Assembly: GCA_023392035.1 (NCBI GenBank)
Contig: JAEVZY010000175.1
Location: 1-6,775 of the forward strand
Direction: 5' to 3'
DNA length: 6,775 nt
Source of the DNA: Pseudomonadota bacterium
Lineage (GTDB): Bacteria > Pseudomonadota > Gammaproteobacteria > Burkholderiales > Burkholderiaceae_D
A program made the position numbers and the translations under genes. The notes beneath the pieces are model-generated. The model ran no database searches, was not told the origin of the DNA, and saw only the letters and a list, made by a program, of their open reading frames with translations. This document shows, piece by piece, positions 1 to 4,658 of the stretch. How positions within the stretch are numbered: position 1 is the first letter of the stretch; the number at the start of each line of letters is the position of its first letter.

Positions 1-90
1 CATCAACTGCGGTCTCATCAACTGCGGTCTCATCAACTACGGTCCTGTCAGCTGCGGTCCGATCAACCGCGGTCCAATCAACTGCGGTCC
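1..90. repeat. 15-bp tandem repeat array, six units
   Basis: Six consecutive 15-bp units are present, type unit CATCAACTGCGGTCT. Units 1 and 2 are identical. Units 3 to 6 differ by one to four bases, mostly at the first codon-sized triplet (CAT, TGT, GAT, AAT) and at the TCT/TCC end. A decayed seventh unit (91-105) overlaps the end of the LysR gene and carries its stop codon. The array runs off the left edge, so its full length is unknown. The 15-bp period is a multiple of three. On the minus strand each unit puts a TGA in the phase of the LysR reading frame, giving back-to-back stops. On the plus strand one frame reads as a pentapeptide repeat xQLRS. It looks like a minisatellite/VNTR. No function can be read from it. 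Confidence 0.9.
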
Positions 91-92
91 AA

Positions 93-1034
93 TCAGCCGG
101 CTTGCGGCGCCAGCAGTTCGGCGCCCGGCCAGGCGCCGCTTTCCACCACGGCGCCTGCTTCCTGCCGGATCAGGCGCGTGATATCCCACAACTCCGGCAG
201 GGCCGGACGGTTGCGGCTGGTGGCGATGGCGATTTCGCGATGCACTTCCGGCGCCACCAGGCGTGCCGCCTGCAGTTTTCCCTGCGCCAGCTCATCGGTG
301 ACGGCCGCCAGCGGCAACAGCGTGTGACCGCAGCCGGCCGCCACCAGGCGCTTGGTCAGCGCGGTGGAGCCATCGCATTCCAGCGCCAGCGTCAGGCGCA
401 CGCCGGCTTTCTCGGTCAGCGACTCGGCCAGCAGGCGCAAGCCGTGCGGCGTGCTCGGCAAGACCAGTCCCAGTTCGCCCAGCCGCTTCACTGGAAACTC
501 GGGTCCGATTTGCGGCTGGTTGCCCGGCGCCACCAGGTACACCGCTTCGCGCATCAGCAGATCGACCTTGAGGCCGCCGGCATGGCCGGGCAGATAGAAC
601 ACCGCGATATCGATTTCTCCCGCCGCCAGCCAGGTCATCATGTGCGAGCCCAAGCCTTCCACAAAACGCACGCGGGTGTCGGGGAACAAGCGCCGCAAGG
701 CCAGGCCGAGCGGGCCGAACAGGGTCTGGGCAATCGTCGGCTGGGCCGCAATCACTACTTGGGCCGGGCCGCGGGCGGCGAACAGGCGCATCGCTTCCTG
801 CGCCTCGTCCAGCGATTGCGCCACGCGCCTGGCGTGCGCCAGCAATTCCTGGCCGGCAGGAGTGAGGATGACGCCGCGCCCGCTGCGATGGAACAGCCGG
901 GTATGGGCGGCGGCTTCCAGCCGCGCAATCTGGCGGCTGACAGTGGACTGGTCGCTGCCAAGTTCTATGGCTGCGCGCGAGATGCTGCCGTGCTGGGCAA
1001 CGCGGGCAAAGCAGTAAAGGTCGTCGGAATTCAT
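93..1034 (-). CDS. LysR-type transcriptional regulator
   Basis: A 313-aa protein of normal LysR-family length. Residues 3-60 form the winged helix-turn-helix: the segment from about residue 17 (SISRAAIELG) through SDQSTVSRQIARLE and the RLFHRSGRGVILT wing is typical of the family. Residues about 91-295 match the periplasmic-binding-like effector domain (LTLALECDGS, GCGHTLLPLAA). It should be a cytoplasmic DNA-binding regulator sensing a small molecule, whose identity cannot be read. The ATG at 1034 is chosen because MNSDDLYCFARVAQHGS is the usual LysR beginning. The frame stays open far upstream, antisense to the next gene, but that part has no family character. No strong Shine-Dalgarno is seen before this ATG. 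It is divergent from the pncC-like gene across 84 bp, the classic LysR layout of autoregulation plus control of the neighbour; that control is inferred. Its stop lies at the edge of the tandem repeat. Confidence 0.93.
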   Translation of the reverse strand: MNSDDLYCFARVAQHGSISRAAIELGSDQSTVSRQIARLEAAAHTRLFHRSGRGVILTPAGQELLAHARRVAQSLDEAQEAMRLFAARGPAQVVIAAQPTIAQTLFGPLGLALRRLFPDTRVRFVEGLGSHMMTWLAAGEIDIAVFYLPGHAGGLKVDLLMREAVYLVAPGNQPQIGPEFPVKRLGELGLVLPSTPHGLRLLAESLTEKAGVRLTLALECDGSTALTKRLVAAGCGHTLLPLAAVTDELAQGKLQAARLVAPEVHREIAIATSRNRPALPELWDITRLIRQEAGAVVESGAWPGAELLAPQAG

Positions 1035-1118
1035 CGAGGGTCGCAATAGGCCTGGGCCAAGTTGCGCAACTTTATCGCATGCGCTCCGTCGAACGGGATA
1101 TTTGCGCAAACGGCAAGC
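1035..1118. promoter_or_regulatory. divergent control region with twin palindromes
   Basis: The 84-bp gap between the LysR gene and the divergent pncC-like gene contains two perfect 10-bp palindromes, GTTGCGCAAC (1061-1070) and TTTGCGCAAA (1101-1110). They share the core TTGCGCAA and are exactly 40 bp apart, close to four helical turns, so the sites face nearly the same side of the DNA. A third short palindrome, CGCATGCG (1076-1083), lies between them. LysR proteins usually bind as tetramers to paired sites between divergent genes, so these are the natural candidate operators. The assignment to this LysR protein is inference. I see no convincing -35/-10 pair. Confidence 0.5.
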
Positions 1119-1634
1119 ATGAACCACGAACTGGAAAGCGTGCTGCGCTATCTGGAAGACAATCGACTGAAGCTGGTCACCGCTGAATCCTGCACCGCCG
1201 GCCTGACTGCATCCTTGCTGGCCGAGCAGCCCGGCAGCGGCGCCTGGCTGGACTGCGCTTTCGTGACCTATTCCGTCAGCGCCAAGTGCACGCTGCTGGG
1301 CGTGCGCCATGAAACCGTAGAGCGCTACGGTCTCACCAGCGAAGCAGTGGCGCGTGAAATGGCCGAGGGCGCATTGCGTCTTTCGCGCGCCAATGTGGCG
1401 CTGGCCGATACCGGTGTGGCGGGCCCCGGCGGCGAGGACGGTACGGCGCCGGGAACGGTTTGCCTGGCCTGGTCTTTCGACGCTGCCGGGCGTCAGATCA
1501 CCTACAGCGAAACGCGCAGGTTTGAAGGCGAGCGCAATGAAGTCAGGCAGGCGGCGGCCCAATACATGATCGGCCGCATCTGGCATTACCACAACCATAT
1601 GCTGCAGGCGCTGGACGGGACTGAAAAGAAATGA
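1119..1634 (+). CDS. pncC: CinA C-terminal-domain protein, probable nicotinamide-nucleotide amidohydrolase PncC
   Basis: A 171-aa stand-alone CinA C-terminal domain, the usual length for PncC/YgaD. Enzymes of this family deamidate nicotinamide mononucleotide to nicotinate mononucleotide in cytoplasmic pyridine-nucleotide recycling. Visible motifs in order are TAESCTAG (residues 21-28, carrying the family's conserved serine; the usual form is ESCTGG), VTYS (49-52) with AKCTLLGV (55-62), GVAGPGG (99-105), GTVCLAW (112-118) and RRFEGERNEVR (133-143). The N-terminal MoCF-like domain of full CinA is absent, as expected for PncC. The ATG at 1119 gives the family's normal start. A TTG at 1062 would add 19 unrelated residues. 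No clear Shine-Dalgarno precedes the ATG, and a TTGCGCAA palindrome ends only 8 bp before it, so a bound regulator could block expression. The divergent LysR protein is the obvious candidate. The family call is firm; the substrate is by homology. Confidence 0.9.
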   Translation: MNHELESVLRYLEDNRLKLVTAESCTAGLTASLLAEQPGSGAWLDCAFVTYSVSAKCTLLGVRHETVERYGLTSEAVAREMAEGALRLSRANVALADTGVAGPGGEDGTAPGTVCLAWSFDAAGRQITYSETRRFEGERNEVRQAAAQYMIGRIWHYHNHMLQALDGTEKK

Positions 1635-1856
1635 AGCGGGGCAGGGCGGTTCGGACTGGTGGGCCGGGGAAGGGAATCTTGATGGGGCCCTTGACGGGGC
1701 CAGTGCATTGGACGCGATCGGTCCAACACACTGGTTGCAGTCAGGCATATCGGTTGCCTGTACCGCATGCAGATAATCTTATCGAGGCTGTGTTACTGCT
1801 CCGTGACTTCCCGCAAAGAACCGACGCGTTGCCGCCCGGGCCATGCCGGATCGCTG

Positions 1857-1880
1857 TTGCCGGCAATAAGGCCTTATATT
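1857..1880 (+). promoter_or_regulatory. abutting palindromes overlapping a -10-like box upstream of the deacetylase gene
   Basis: Two perfect palindromes share one base: TTGCCGGCAA (1857-1866) and ATAAGGCCTTAT (1866-1877). The second overlaps a -10-like TATATT (1875-1880), about 77 bp before the ATG at 1957. No good -35 lies at 16-18 bp. A TTGCCG sits only 12 bp away, so an activator-dependent or repressor-covered promoter is possible. The palindromes are seen directly; their role as operator and promoter is inferred. Confidence 0.4.
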
Positions 1881-1947
1881 ACGGCAGCGGCGGCGATGGG
1901 CATGGGCAATGGCGCACCATACCCCTCAGTCGGCCGGCATTTCCCCT

Positions 1948-1951
1948 GGAG
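1948..1951 (+). promoter_or_regulatory. ribosome binding site of the deacetylase gene
   Basis: GGAG sits 5 nt before the ATG at 1957. It decides this start over the upstream in-frame ATG at 1909, whose 16 extra residues have no deacetylase character. Confidence 0.8.
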
Positions 1952-1956
1952 ACTCA

Positions 1957-2898
1957 ATGAACACCCTGATTTATTCGCACGAAGCCTGCTTCGAACACCG
2001 GCCCGGTCCAGGCCATCCTGAATCGCCGGAACGCCTGCGTGCGGTGCTGACCGCGCTGCGCGCGCCTGAATTTTCCAACCTGCGCTGGCGCGAGGCGCCG
2101 CTCGGGACCCGTGAGCAATTGACCCTGATTCACGATCCTGACTTTGTCGACCAGGTGTATGACGTGGCGCCGCGCAGCGGCTATGTGGCGCTGGATGCGG
2201 GCGACACGGTCATGTCTTCCGGTTCGCTGGAAGCGGTGATGCGCTGCGTGGGCGCGGCCTGCGCCGCGGTGGATGACGTGCTCAACGGCGATGCCGACAA
2301 TGTGTTTTGCGCCACGCGCCCTTGCGGCCACCACGCCGAACCGGATCGCGCCATGGGTTTTTGCATCTTCAACCAGGCGGCCATCGCCGCCGCCTATGCC
2401 ATGGAGACGCACAAGCTGGATCGAATCGCGGTGGTCGACTTCGATGTCCATCACGGCAACGGCACCCAGGCCGCGTTCTACGATCGTCCTGGCCTGTTCT
2501 ATGCGTCCAGCCACCAGTCGCCTTTCTACCCGGGCACGGGCGCGCGCAATGAAACGGGCGTGGCCCACAACATCGTCAATGTGCCGCTGCCGCGCGGCTG
2601 CGATTCGGCCTATTTCCGCGAGAAGATCGAAGCCGAAATGCTGCCGGCCGTGCGCGCCTTCAATCCCGAGTTGCTGATCATCTCCGCCGGCTTCGATGCT
2701 CATGCGCTGGACCCCTTGGCCGGCCTGCAATTGCAGGACGACGACTATTACTGGATCACGCGCGAACTGATGAAGATCGCCGATGACTGCTGCGGCGGCA
2801 AGGTGGTGTCGATTCTGGAAGGCGGCTACAGCCTGGAAGCGCTGCAAAGCGCGACCACCGCGCATTTGCGCGCGATGCTGGGACGGCCGGCGGCCTGA
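1957..2898 (+). CDS. histone deacetylase-family zinc amidohydrolase
   Basis: A 313-aa single-domain protein of the HDAC/AcuC/acetylpolyamine amidohydrolase superfamily, closest in style to class II-like bacterial enzymes. These remove acetyl or related acyl groups from lysine side chains or polyamines in the cytoplasm by zinc-activated water. The whole active site is present: the GHH dyad (H125, H126), the DFDVHHGNG motif with zinc ligands D163 and H165, the third ligand D247 in SAGFDAH (243-249), and the catalytic-type tyrosine Y291 in EGGY. The N-terminal segment HRPGPGHPESPERL (14-27) is also typical. Length and start (GGAG at 5 nt) agree with the family. The gene stands alone after a long gap and ends in a hairpin terminator shared with a convergent gene, so context does not reveal the substrate. 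Polyamine, protein-lysine or small-molecule deacetylation are all possible. The family call is certain; the substrate is unknown. Confidence 0.95.
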   Translation: MNTLIYSHEACFEHRPGPGHPESPERLRAVLTALRAPEFSNLRWREAPLGTREQLTLIHDPDFVDQVYDVAPRSGYVALDAGDTVMSSGSLEAVMRCVGAACAAVDDVLNGDADNVFCATRPCGHHAEPDRAMGFCIFNQAAIAAAYAMETHKLDRIAVVDFDVHHGNGTQAAFYDRPGLFYASSHQSPFYPGTGARNETGVAHNIVNVPLPRGCDSAYFREKIEAEMLPAVRAFNPELLIISAGFDAHALDPLAGLQLQDDDYYWITRELMKIADDCCGGKVVSILEGGYSLEALQSATTAHLRAMLGRPAA

Positions 2899-2907
2899 GC
2901 ATCCCAG

Positions 2908-2935
2908 GCGGGGCGCCGCGCGGGCGCTCCGCTTT
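2908..2935 (+). terminator. GC hairpin terminator after the deacetylase gene
   Basis: Arms GCGGGGCGCC (2908-2917) and GGCGCTCCGC (2923-2932) pair over 10 bp with one G-T pair and a 5-nt loop, followed by only three T. It lies 9 bp after the deacetylase stop and between convergent genes. The T run is short, so termination may be partial. Confidence 0.6.
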
Positions 2936-2973
2936 CACGTCATCGTTGATTGCCGGGCGCGGACCTGGCGGAT

Positions 2974-3465
2974 TTATTCGGGCCTGCGCTGGGTGGCCTC
3001 GAACATCTCGATCGAACCTTCCGAGAGTTCGTACTGGGACAAGTCCTTCAAATTCATCAGGCCTTCATTGATGTATTCGTCCTTGTCCGCCGCCGGCTGC
3101 GGCGTGGCCTTGATGGGGAAGCGCCAATACACTTTTTCCAGCTCCAGGTCGCAGGTCTTGCGCACATGCTCGGCCAGGCTTTTTTCCACGATGTGCGAAA
3201 GACGGAAGCGCTTCATCGGTTCCGATTCCACCATCGCGGTGTAGGAGGTGGACGCCGCCAGGCGGGTGGCGGCGGCGCTGACCGAGACGCCGCTCTTGCG
3301 GAAATAGTCGCGGATCGCCGAAGCCACCGCTTCTGCCTCGGCAGTGCCATCGCGCGAACTGCTCTTGGGGCGGGCGCGGCGCAACAGCAAGGTCGCCAGC
3401 AGGAAGCCGAGCAGGAGGGCCAGGCCGGCAGCGATCAGTACAGACGGATCAAGAAAATTGGGCAT
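2974..3465 (-). CDS. uncharacterised membrane-anchored protein
   Basis: A 163-aa protein I do not recognise. Residues about 8-28 form one hydrophobic helix (from SVLIAAGLALLLG to the leucines before RR29-30). The following RRARPKSSSR is strongly basic, so the positive-inside rule puts the C-terminal domain in the cytoplasm, with the N-terminus as an uncleaved anchor. The soluble part (about 40-163) is mixed alpha with charged helices. It contains a DYFRKSGVSVSAAATRLAAS segment (53-72) and an acidic C-terminus (SQYELSEGSIEMFEATQ). Only two of its residues are cysteine or histidine (H91, C105), so there is no metal site. The start at 3465 puts the membrane helix at the N-terminus. An earlier in-frame ATG at 3522 would add 19 polar residues. 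No strong Shine-Dalgarno is seen. A -10-like TACAAT lies at 3532-3527 on this strand without a good -35. It converges on the deacetylase gene across 75 bp with the hairpin between them. That it is a real gene is likely; its function is unknown. Confidence 0.8.
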   Translation of the reverse strand: MPNFLDPSVLIAAGLALLLGFLLATLLLRRARPKSSSRDGTAEAEAVASAIRDYFRKSGVSVSAAATRLAASTSYTAMVESEPMKRFRLSHIVEKSLAEHVRKTCDLELEKVYWRFPIKATPQPAADKDEYINEGLMNLKDLSQYELSEGSIEMFEATQRRPE

Positions 3466-3662
3466 CAGAGCAAATGGATAGCGAACTGCGGATCCGGCTG
3501 AATCGTGTTGATTGCAGGCCAAGATGATTGTATTGCGGCCTACATCTTACGGCATGGCCGCCCCAAACTTTATGGTGCAGCGCATGATGACGAGGCCATC
3601 GCCATGATGCATTATCGCCGGGCAGTTAAAAATCTATCCCAAATAAAGGGAAGGAGACAACG

Positions 3663-3690
3663 GCCCGCTCTTGCATCCCGGCGGGCTTTT
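3663..3690 (+). terminator. intrinsic terminator of moderate strength
   Basis: GCCCGC (3663-3668) pairs with GCGGGC (3681-3686) around a 12-nt loop, followed by TTTT. No gene on the plus strand ends upstream within this gap, so the transcript it stops must be non-coding or initiated within about 3500-3650. A ribosome-site-like AAGGAGACAAC runs directly into its 5' side without any start codon. Confidence 0.55.
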
Positions 3691-3771
3691 CACTGAGCCC
3701 ACCCACATGGGCAGTGATGAAGAGCTGGATCGATATCAGTACAGTGAATATCTGGTATCAGGAACGGAAAG

Positions 3772-3800
3772 CAGACAGGAAGTGTCCCGGCCGCTATAGT
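3772..3800 (+). promoter_or_regulatory. candidate sigma-70 promoter for a small RNA
   Basis: A -35-like CAGACA (3772-3777, four of six consensus bases) and a -10-like TATAGT (3795-3800, five of six) are separated by 17 bp. Transcription would begin at about 3807, which leaves roughly 67 nt to the end of the terminator T run. It is promoter-like by eye only. Confidence 0.45.
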
Positions 3801-3806
3801 TCGACC

Positions 3807-3873
3807 TGTCTCCTCCACCCTCCAAAAGGATGGATTAGCCCGCAAGTTCTTCGGACCTGCGGGCTTTTTTTTT
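3807..3873 (+). ncRNA. candidate small RNA with C-rich anti-SD segment
   Basis: A stretch of about 67 nt lies between a promoter-like pair and a strong intrinsic terminator and has no usable reading frame. The 5' part contains TCTCCTCC (3809-3816) and CCCTCC (3818-3823), both complementary to ribosome binding sites. The second block can fold with GGATGG (3828-3833) around an AAAA loop, while the first stays single-stranded. The 3' part is a terminator hairpin with a long U tail, the usual Hfq-binding end. Known trans-acting small RNAs in proteobacteria use C-rich segments of this kind to cover Shine-Dalgarno sequences. That this one does so is inference. The exact 5' end is unknown, and it could be a longer RNA that includes the hairpins at 3691-3759. 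It lies 185 bp upstream of the UspA-like gene. Confidence 0.45.
3837..3873 (+). terminator. strong intrinsic terminator with TTCG tetraloop
   Basis: AGCCCGCA (3837-3844) pairs perfectly with TGCGGGCT (3858-3865). The helix continues imperfectly up to a C(TTCG)G tetraloop (3849-3854), an extra-stable loop in RNA. A run of nine T (3865-3873) follows, its first T pairing in the stem. It works on the plus strand only. It is far from any upstream plus-strand protein gene, so it probably ends a small RNA. Confidence 0.85.
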
Positions 3874-3921
3874 GCCTTCCCTTCCTCGTACATCCCAGCG
3901 CAAGCCTGCGGACTTTCCTGA

Positions 3922-3957
3922 TTGCCGAAGCGCTATCGCTGTTGTATGTTTCGGCAA
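3922..3957. repeat. inverted repeat upstream of the UspA-like gene
   Basis: TTGCCGAA (3922-3929) and TTCGGCAA (3950-3957) are perfect 8-bp inverted arms separated by 20 bp. A smaller AGCG/CGCT hairpin (3929-3940) lies in the loop. It sits about 100 bp before the start of the UspA-like gene. It could be a protein-binding site or a leader stem-loop; there is no T run, so it is not a terminator. Confidence 0.5.
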
Positions 3958-4057
3958 AAGTTTCCGGCATTTTTCAAGTGAGCAGGCAGCAGCACGCCGC
4001 ATGCCGCTCCAGGAATCACCGTTCTGCGTCATTCAGCCTCGACATGGAGAAGAGGGT

Positions 4058-4525
4058 ATGTACAGCAAGATTCTGATTGCCTATAACGGCTCGCCGGAAA
4101 GCCGTAGCGCCTTGTTTGAATGCATACGCCTGGCGCCAGGCCCTTCGGCGCAAATCCATCTGGTGGTGGTGGTGACGCCACCGCCTTATCTGCTGGTGGG
4201 CGAATACGCCGCCGCTGCCGTGCTCTCGGTGGAAGAAGGCCTGGCGGCCGAAAAACAGAAGATGGAAAAGGAAATCGCCGCCGGCGCCGCCTTGCTTTCC
4301 GAAGCCGGGCTGCAGGTGCGCAGTCACCTCGAAGTCGGCGAGCCGGCCGACGTCATCCAGGAATTGGTGGAACGCCTGGGGATTGAACTGGTGATCGTCG
4401 GCCATGCATCGCACAAGCCCTTCGCCTTGCGCTGGTGGCGCGGCTCGGTGGATGCGGTGCTGGTGGAAAAGGTGCGCTGCAGTGTGCTGGTGGCGAGCGG
4501 TCGCAGCGGCAACGGCAAGTCCTGA
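4058..4525 (+). CDS. universal stress protein (UspA) family protein with altered nucleotide-binding motif
   Basis: A 155-aa single Usp domain of normal length. UspA proteins are small cytoplasmic alpha/beta dimers induced by starvation and other stress; many bind ATP. The first strand and turn, KILIAYNGSPESRSAL (4-19), the central helix rich in Glu and Lys (about 58-84) and the final segment VEKVRCSVLVAS (137-148) identify the family. Two ATP-site positions differ from ATP-binding members. The usual aspartate after strand 1 is N10. The G-2X-G-9X-G(S/T) motif reads GHASHK (115-120) then RGS (128-130), so the second glycine is serine and the spacing is one residue longer. ATP binding may be weak or lost. 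The ATG at 4058 follows GGAGAAGAGGG, an adequate ribosome site. It is preceded by a terminator-ended non-coding region and an inverted repeat, so it probably has its own promoter. The family call is firm; the specific role is unknown. Confidence 0.9.
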   Translation: MYSKILIAYNGSPESRSALFECIRLAPGPSAQIHLVVVVTPPPYLLVGEYAAAAVLSVEEGLAAEKQKMEKEIAAGAALLSEAGLQVRSHLEVGEPADVIQELVERLGIELVIVGHASHKPFALRWWRGSVDAVLVEKVRCSVLVASGRSGNGKS

Positions 4526-4621
4526 GGCGCGCGGTTTTCCCCTGCCAGCTGTTGAGGCAGGCCGGTTCGCGCAAACGCGGGCTTGATACGGCTCAGCGCG
4601 TCGCATTTTCTGGCCGTTAAT

Positions 4622-4652
4622 CTCCTTCTCGTAGAGCAATTCCTTCGAGGAG
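4622..4652 (+). promoter_or_regulatory. possible SD-sequestering leader hairpin
   Basis: In the leader of the small Cys4 gene, CTCCT (4622-4626) is fully complementary to AGGAG (4648-4652), part of the strong ribosome site GAGGAGGG (4647-4654). G-U pairs can extend the helix to about seven pairs around an 18-19 nt loop, inside which CTC/GAG (4628-4636) forms a mini-hairpin. This could lower translation until opened by temperature, a protein or another RNA. The pairing is seen; its use is inferred. Confidence 0.35.
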
Positions 4653-4658
4653 GGCGCA

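Larger units (their letters stand above)
1635..1956. other. 322-bp non-coding gap before the deacetylase gene
   Basis: I see no convincing gene here. Readable structures are an inverted repeat TTGGAC (1708-1713) / GTCCAA (1721-1726), a small GATAA/TTATC inverted repeat (1772-1783), and two abutting palindromes near the downstream promoter, listed separately. A GC hairpin GGCCC/GGGCC lies near 1687-1702 but has no T run, so I do not call a terminator for the upstream gene. The start of the gap is strongly G-rich on the plus strand (about 1636-1700). The gap is long for this compact neighbourhood, which suggests regulated expression of the deacetylase gene. Confidence 0.6.
3466..4057. other. 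592-bp non-coding region with terminators and hairpins
   Basis: No convincing protein gene is present; the open frames here (3505-3696, 3714-4076) have no ribosome site or family character. Composition is more A/T-rich than the surrounding genes. In order it holds the promoter area of the minus-strand gene; an orphan ribosome-site-like AAGGGAAGGAG (3646-3656); a terminator (3663-3690); a hairpin with arms CACTG and CCCA pairing to TGGG and CAGTG (3691-3716); an 8-bp RNA hairpin GATATCAG/CTGGTATC with one G-U pair (3732-3759); a promoter plus small-RNA candidate (3772-3873); and an inverted repeat before the UspA-like gene (3922-3957). Several consecutive stem-loops between two terminators suggest one or two small RNAs. 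Confidence 0.6.

Noticed and set aside
1..105. CRISPR array
   Set aside because: The units are directly adjacent without spacers, are only 15 bp long, and no cas gene is present.
1..327. Plus-strand frame with xQLRS pentapeptide repeats running into the LysR gene
   Set aside because: Its start is outside the window, and it would overlap the 3' end of LysR by more than 230 bp. I keep only the repeat observation, not a gene.
102..1049. 315-aa plus-strand open frame opposite the LysR gene
   Set aside because: It is rich in Arg, Gln and His with no motifs or ribosome site, and mirrors the real LysR gene on the other strand.
1035..1748. Upstream extension of the LysR frame to a 551-aa open frame on the minus strand
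   Set aside because: The extra part is antisense to the pncC-like gene, has no family character, and the LysR N-terminus at 1034 is the standard one. The open frame is an effect of high GC.
1954..2865. 303-aa minus-strand open frame
   Set aside because: It is antisense to the deacetylase gene, whose complete active site leaves no doubt about the coding strand. The peptide is His/Arg-rich shadow sequence.
3505..3696. 63-aa plus-strand open frame in the non-coding gap
   Set aside because: It has no ribosome site and no recognisable composition, and it overlaps the terminator at 3663-3690.
3714..4076. 120-aa plus-strand open frame in the non-coding gap
   Set aside because: It spans the promoter, small-RNA candidate and T9 terminator, has irregular composition and no good ribosome site.
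4541..4562. CCTGCC/GGCAGG hairpin after the UspA-like gene as a terminator
   Set aside because: A stem can form, but no T run follows it, so terminator function is not supported.
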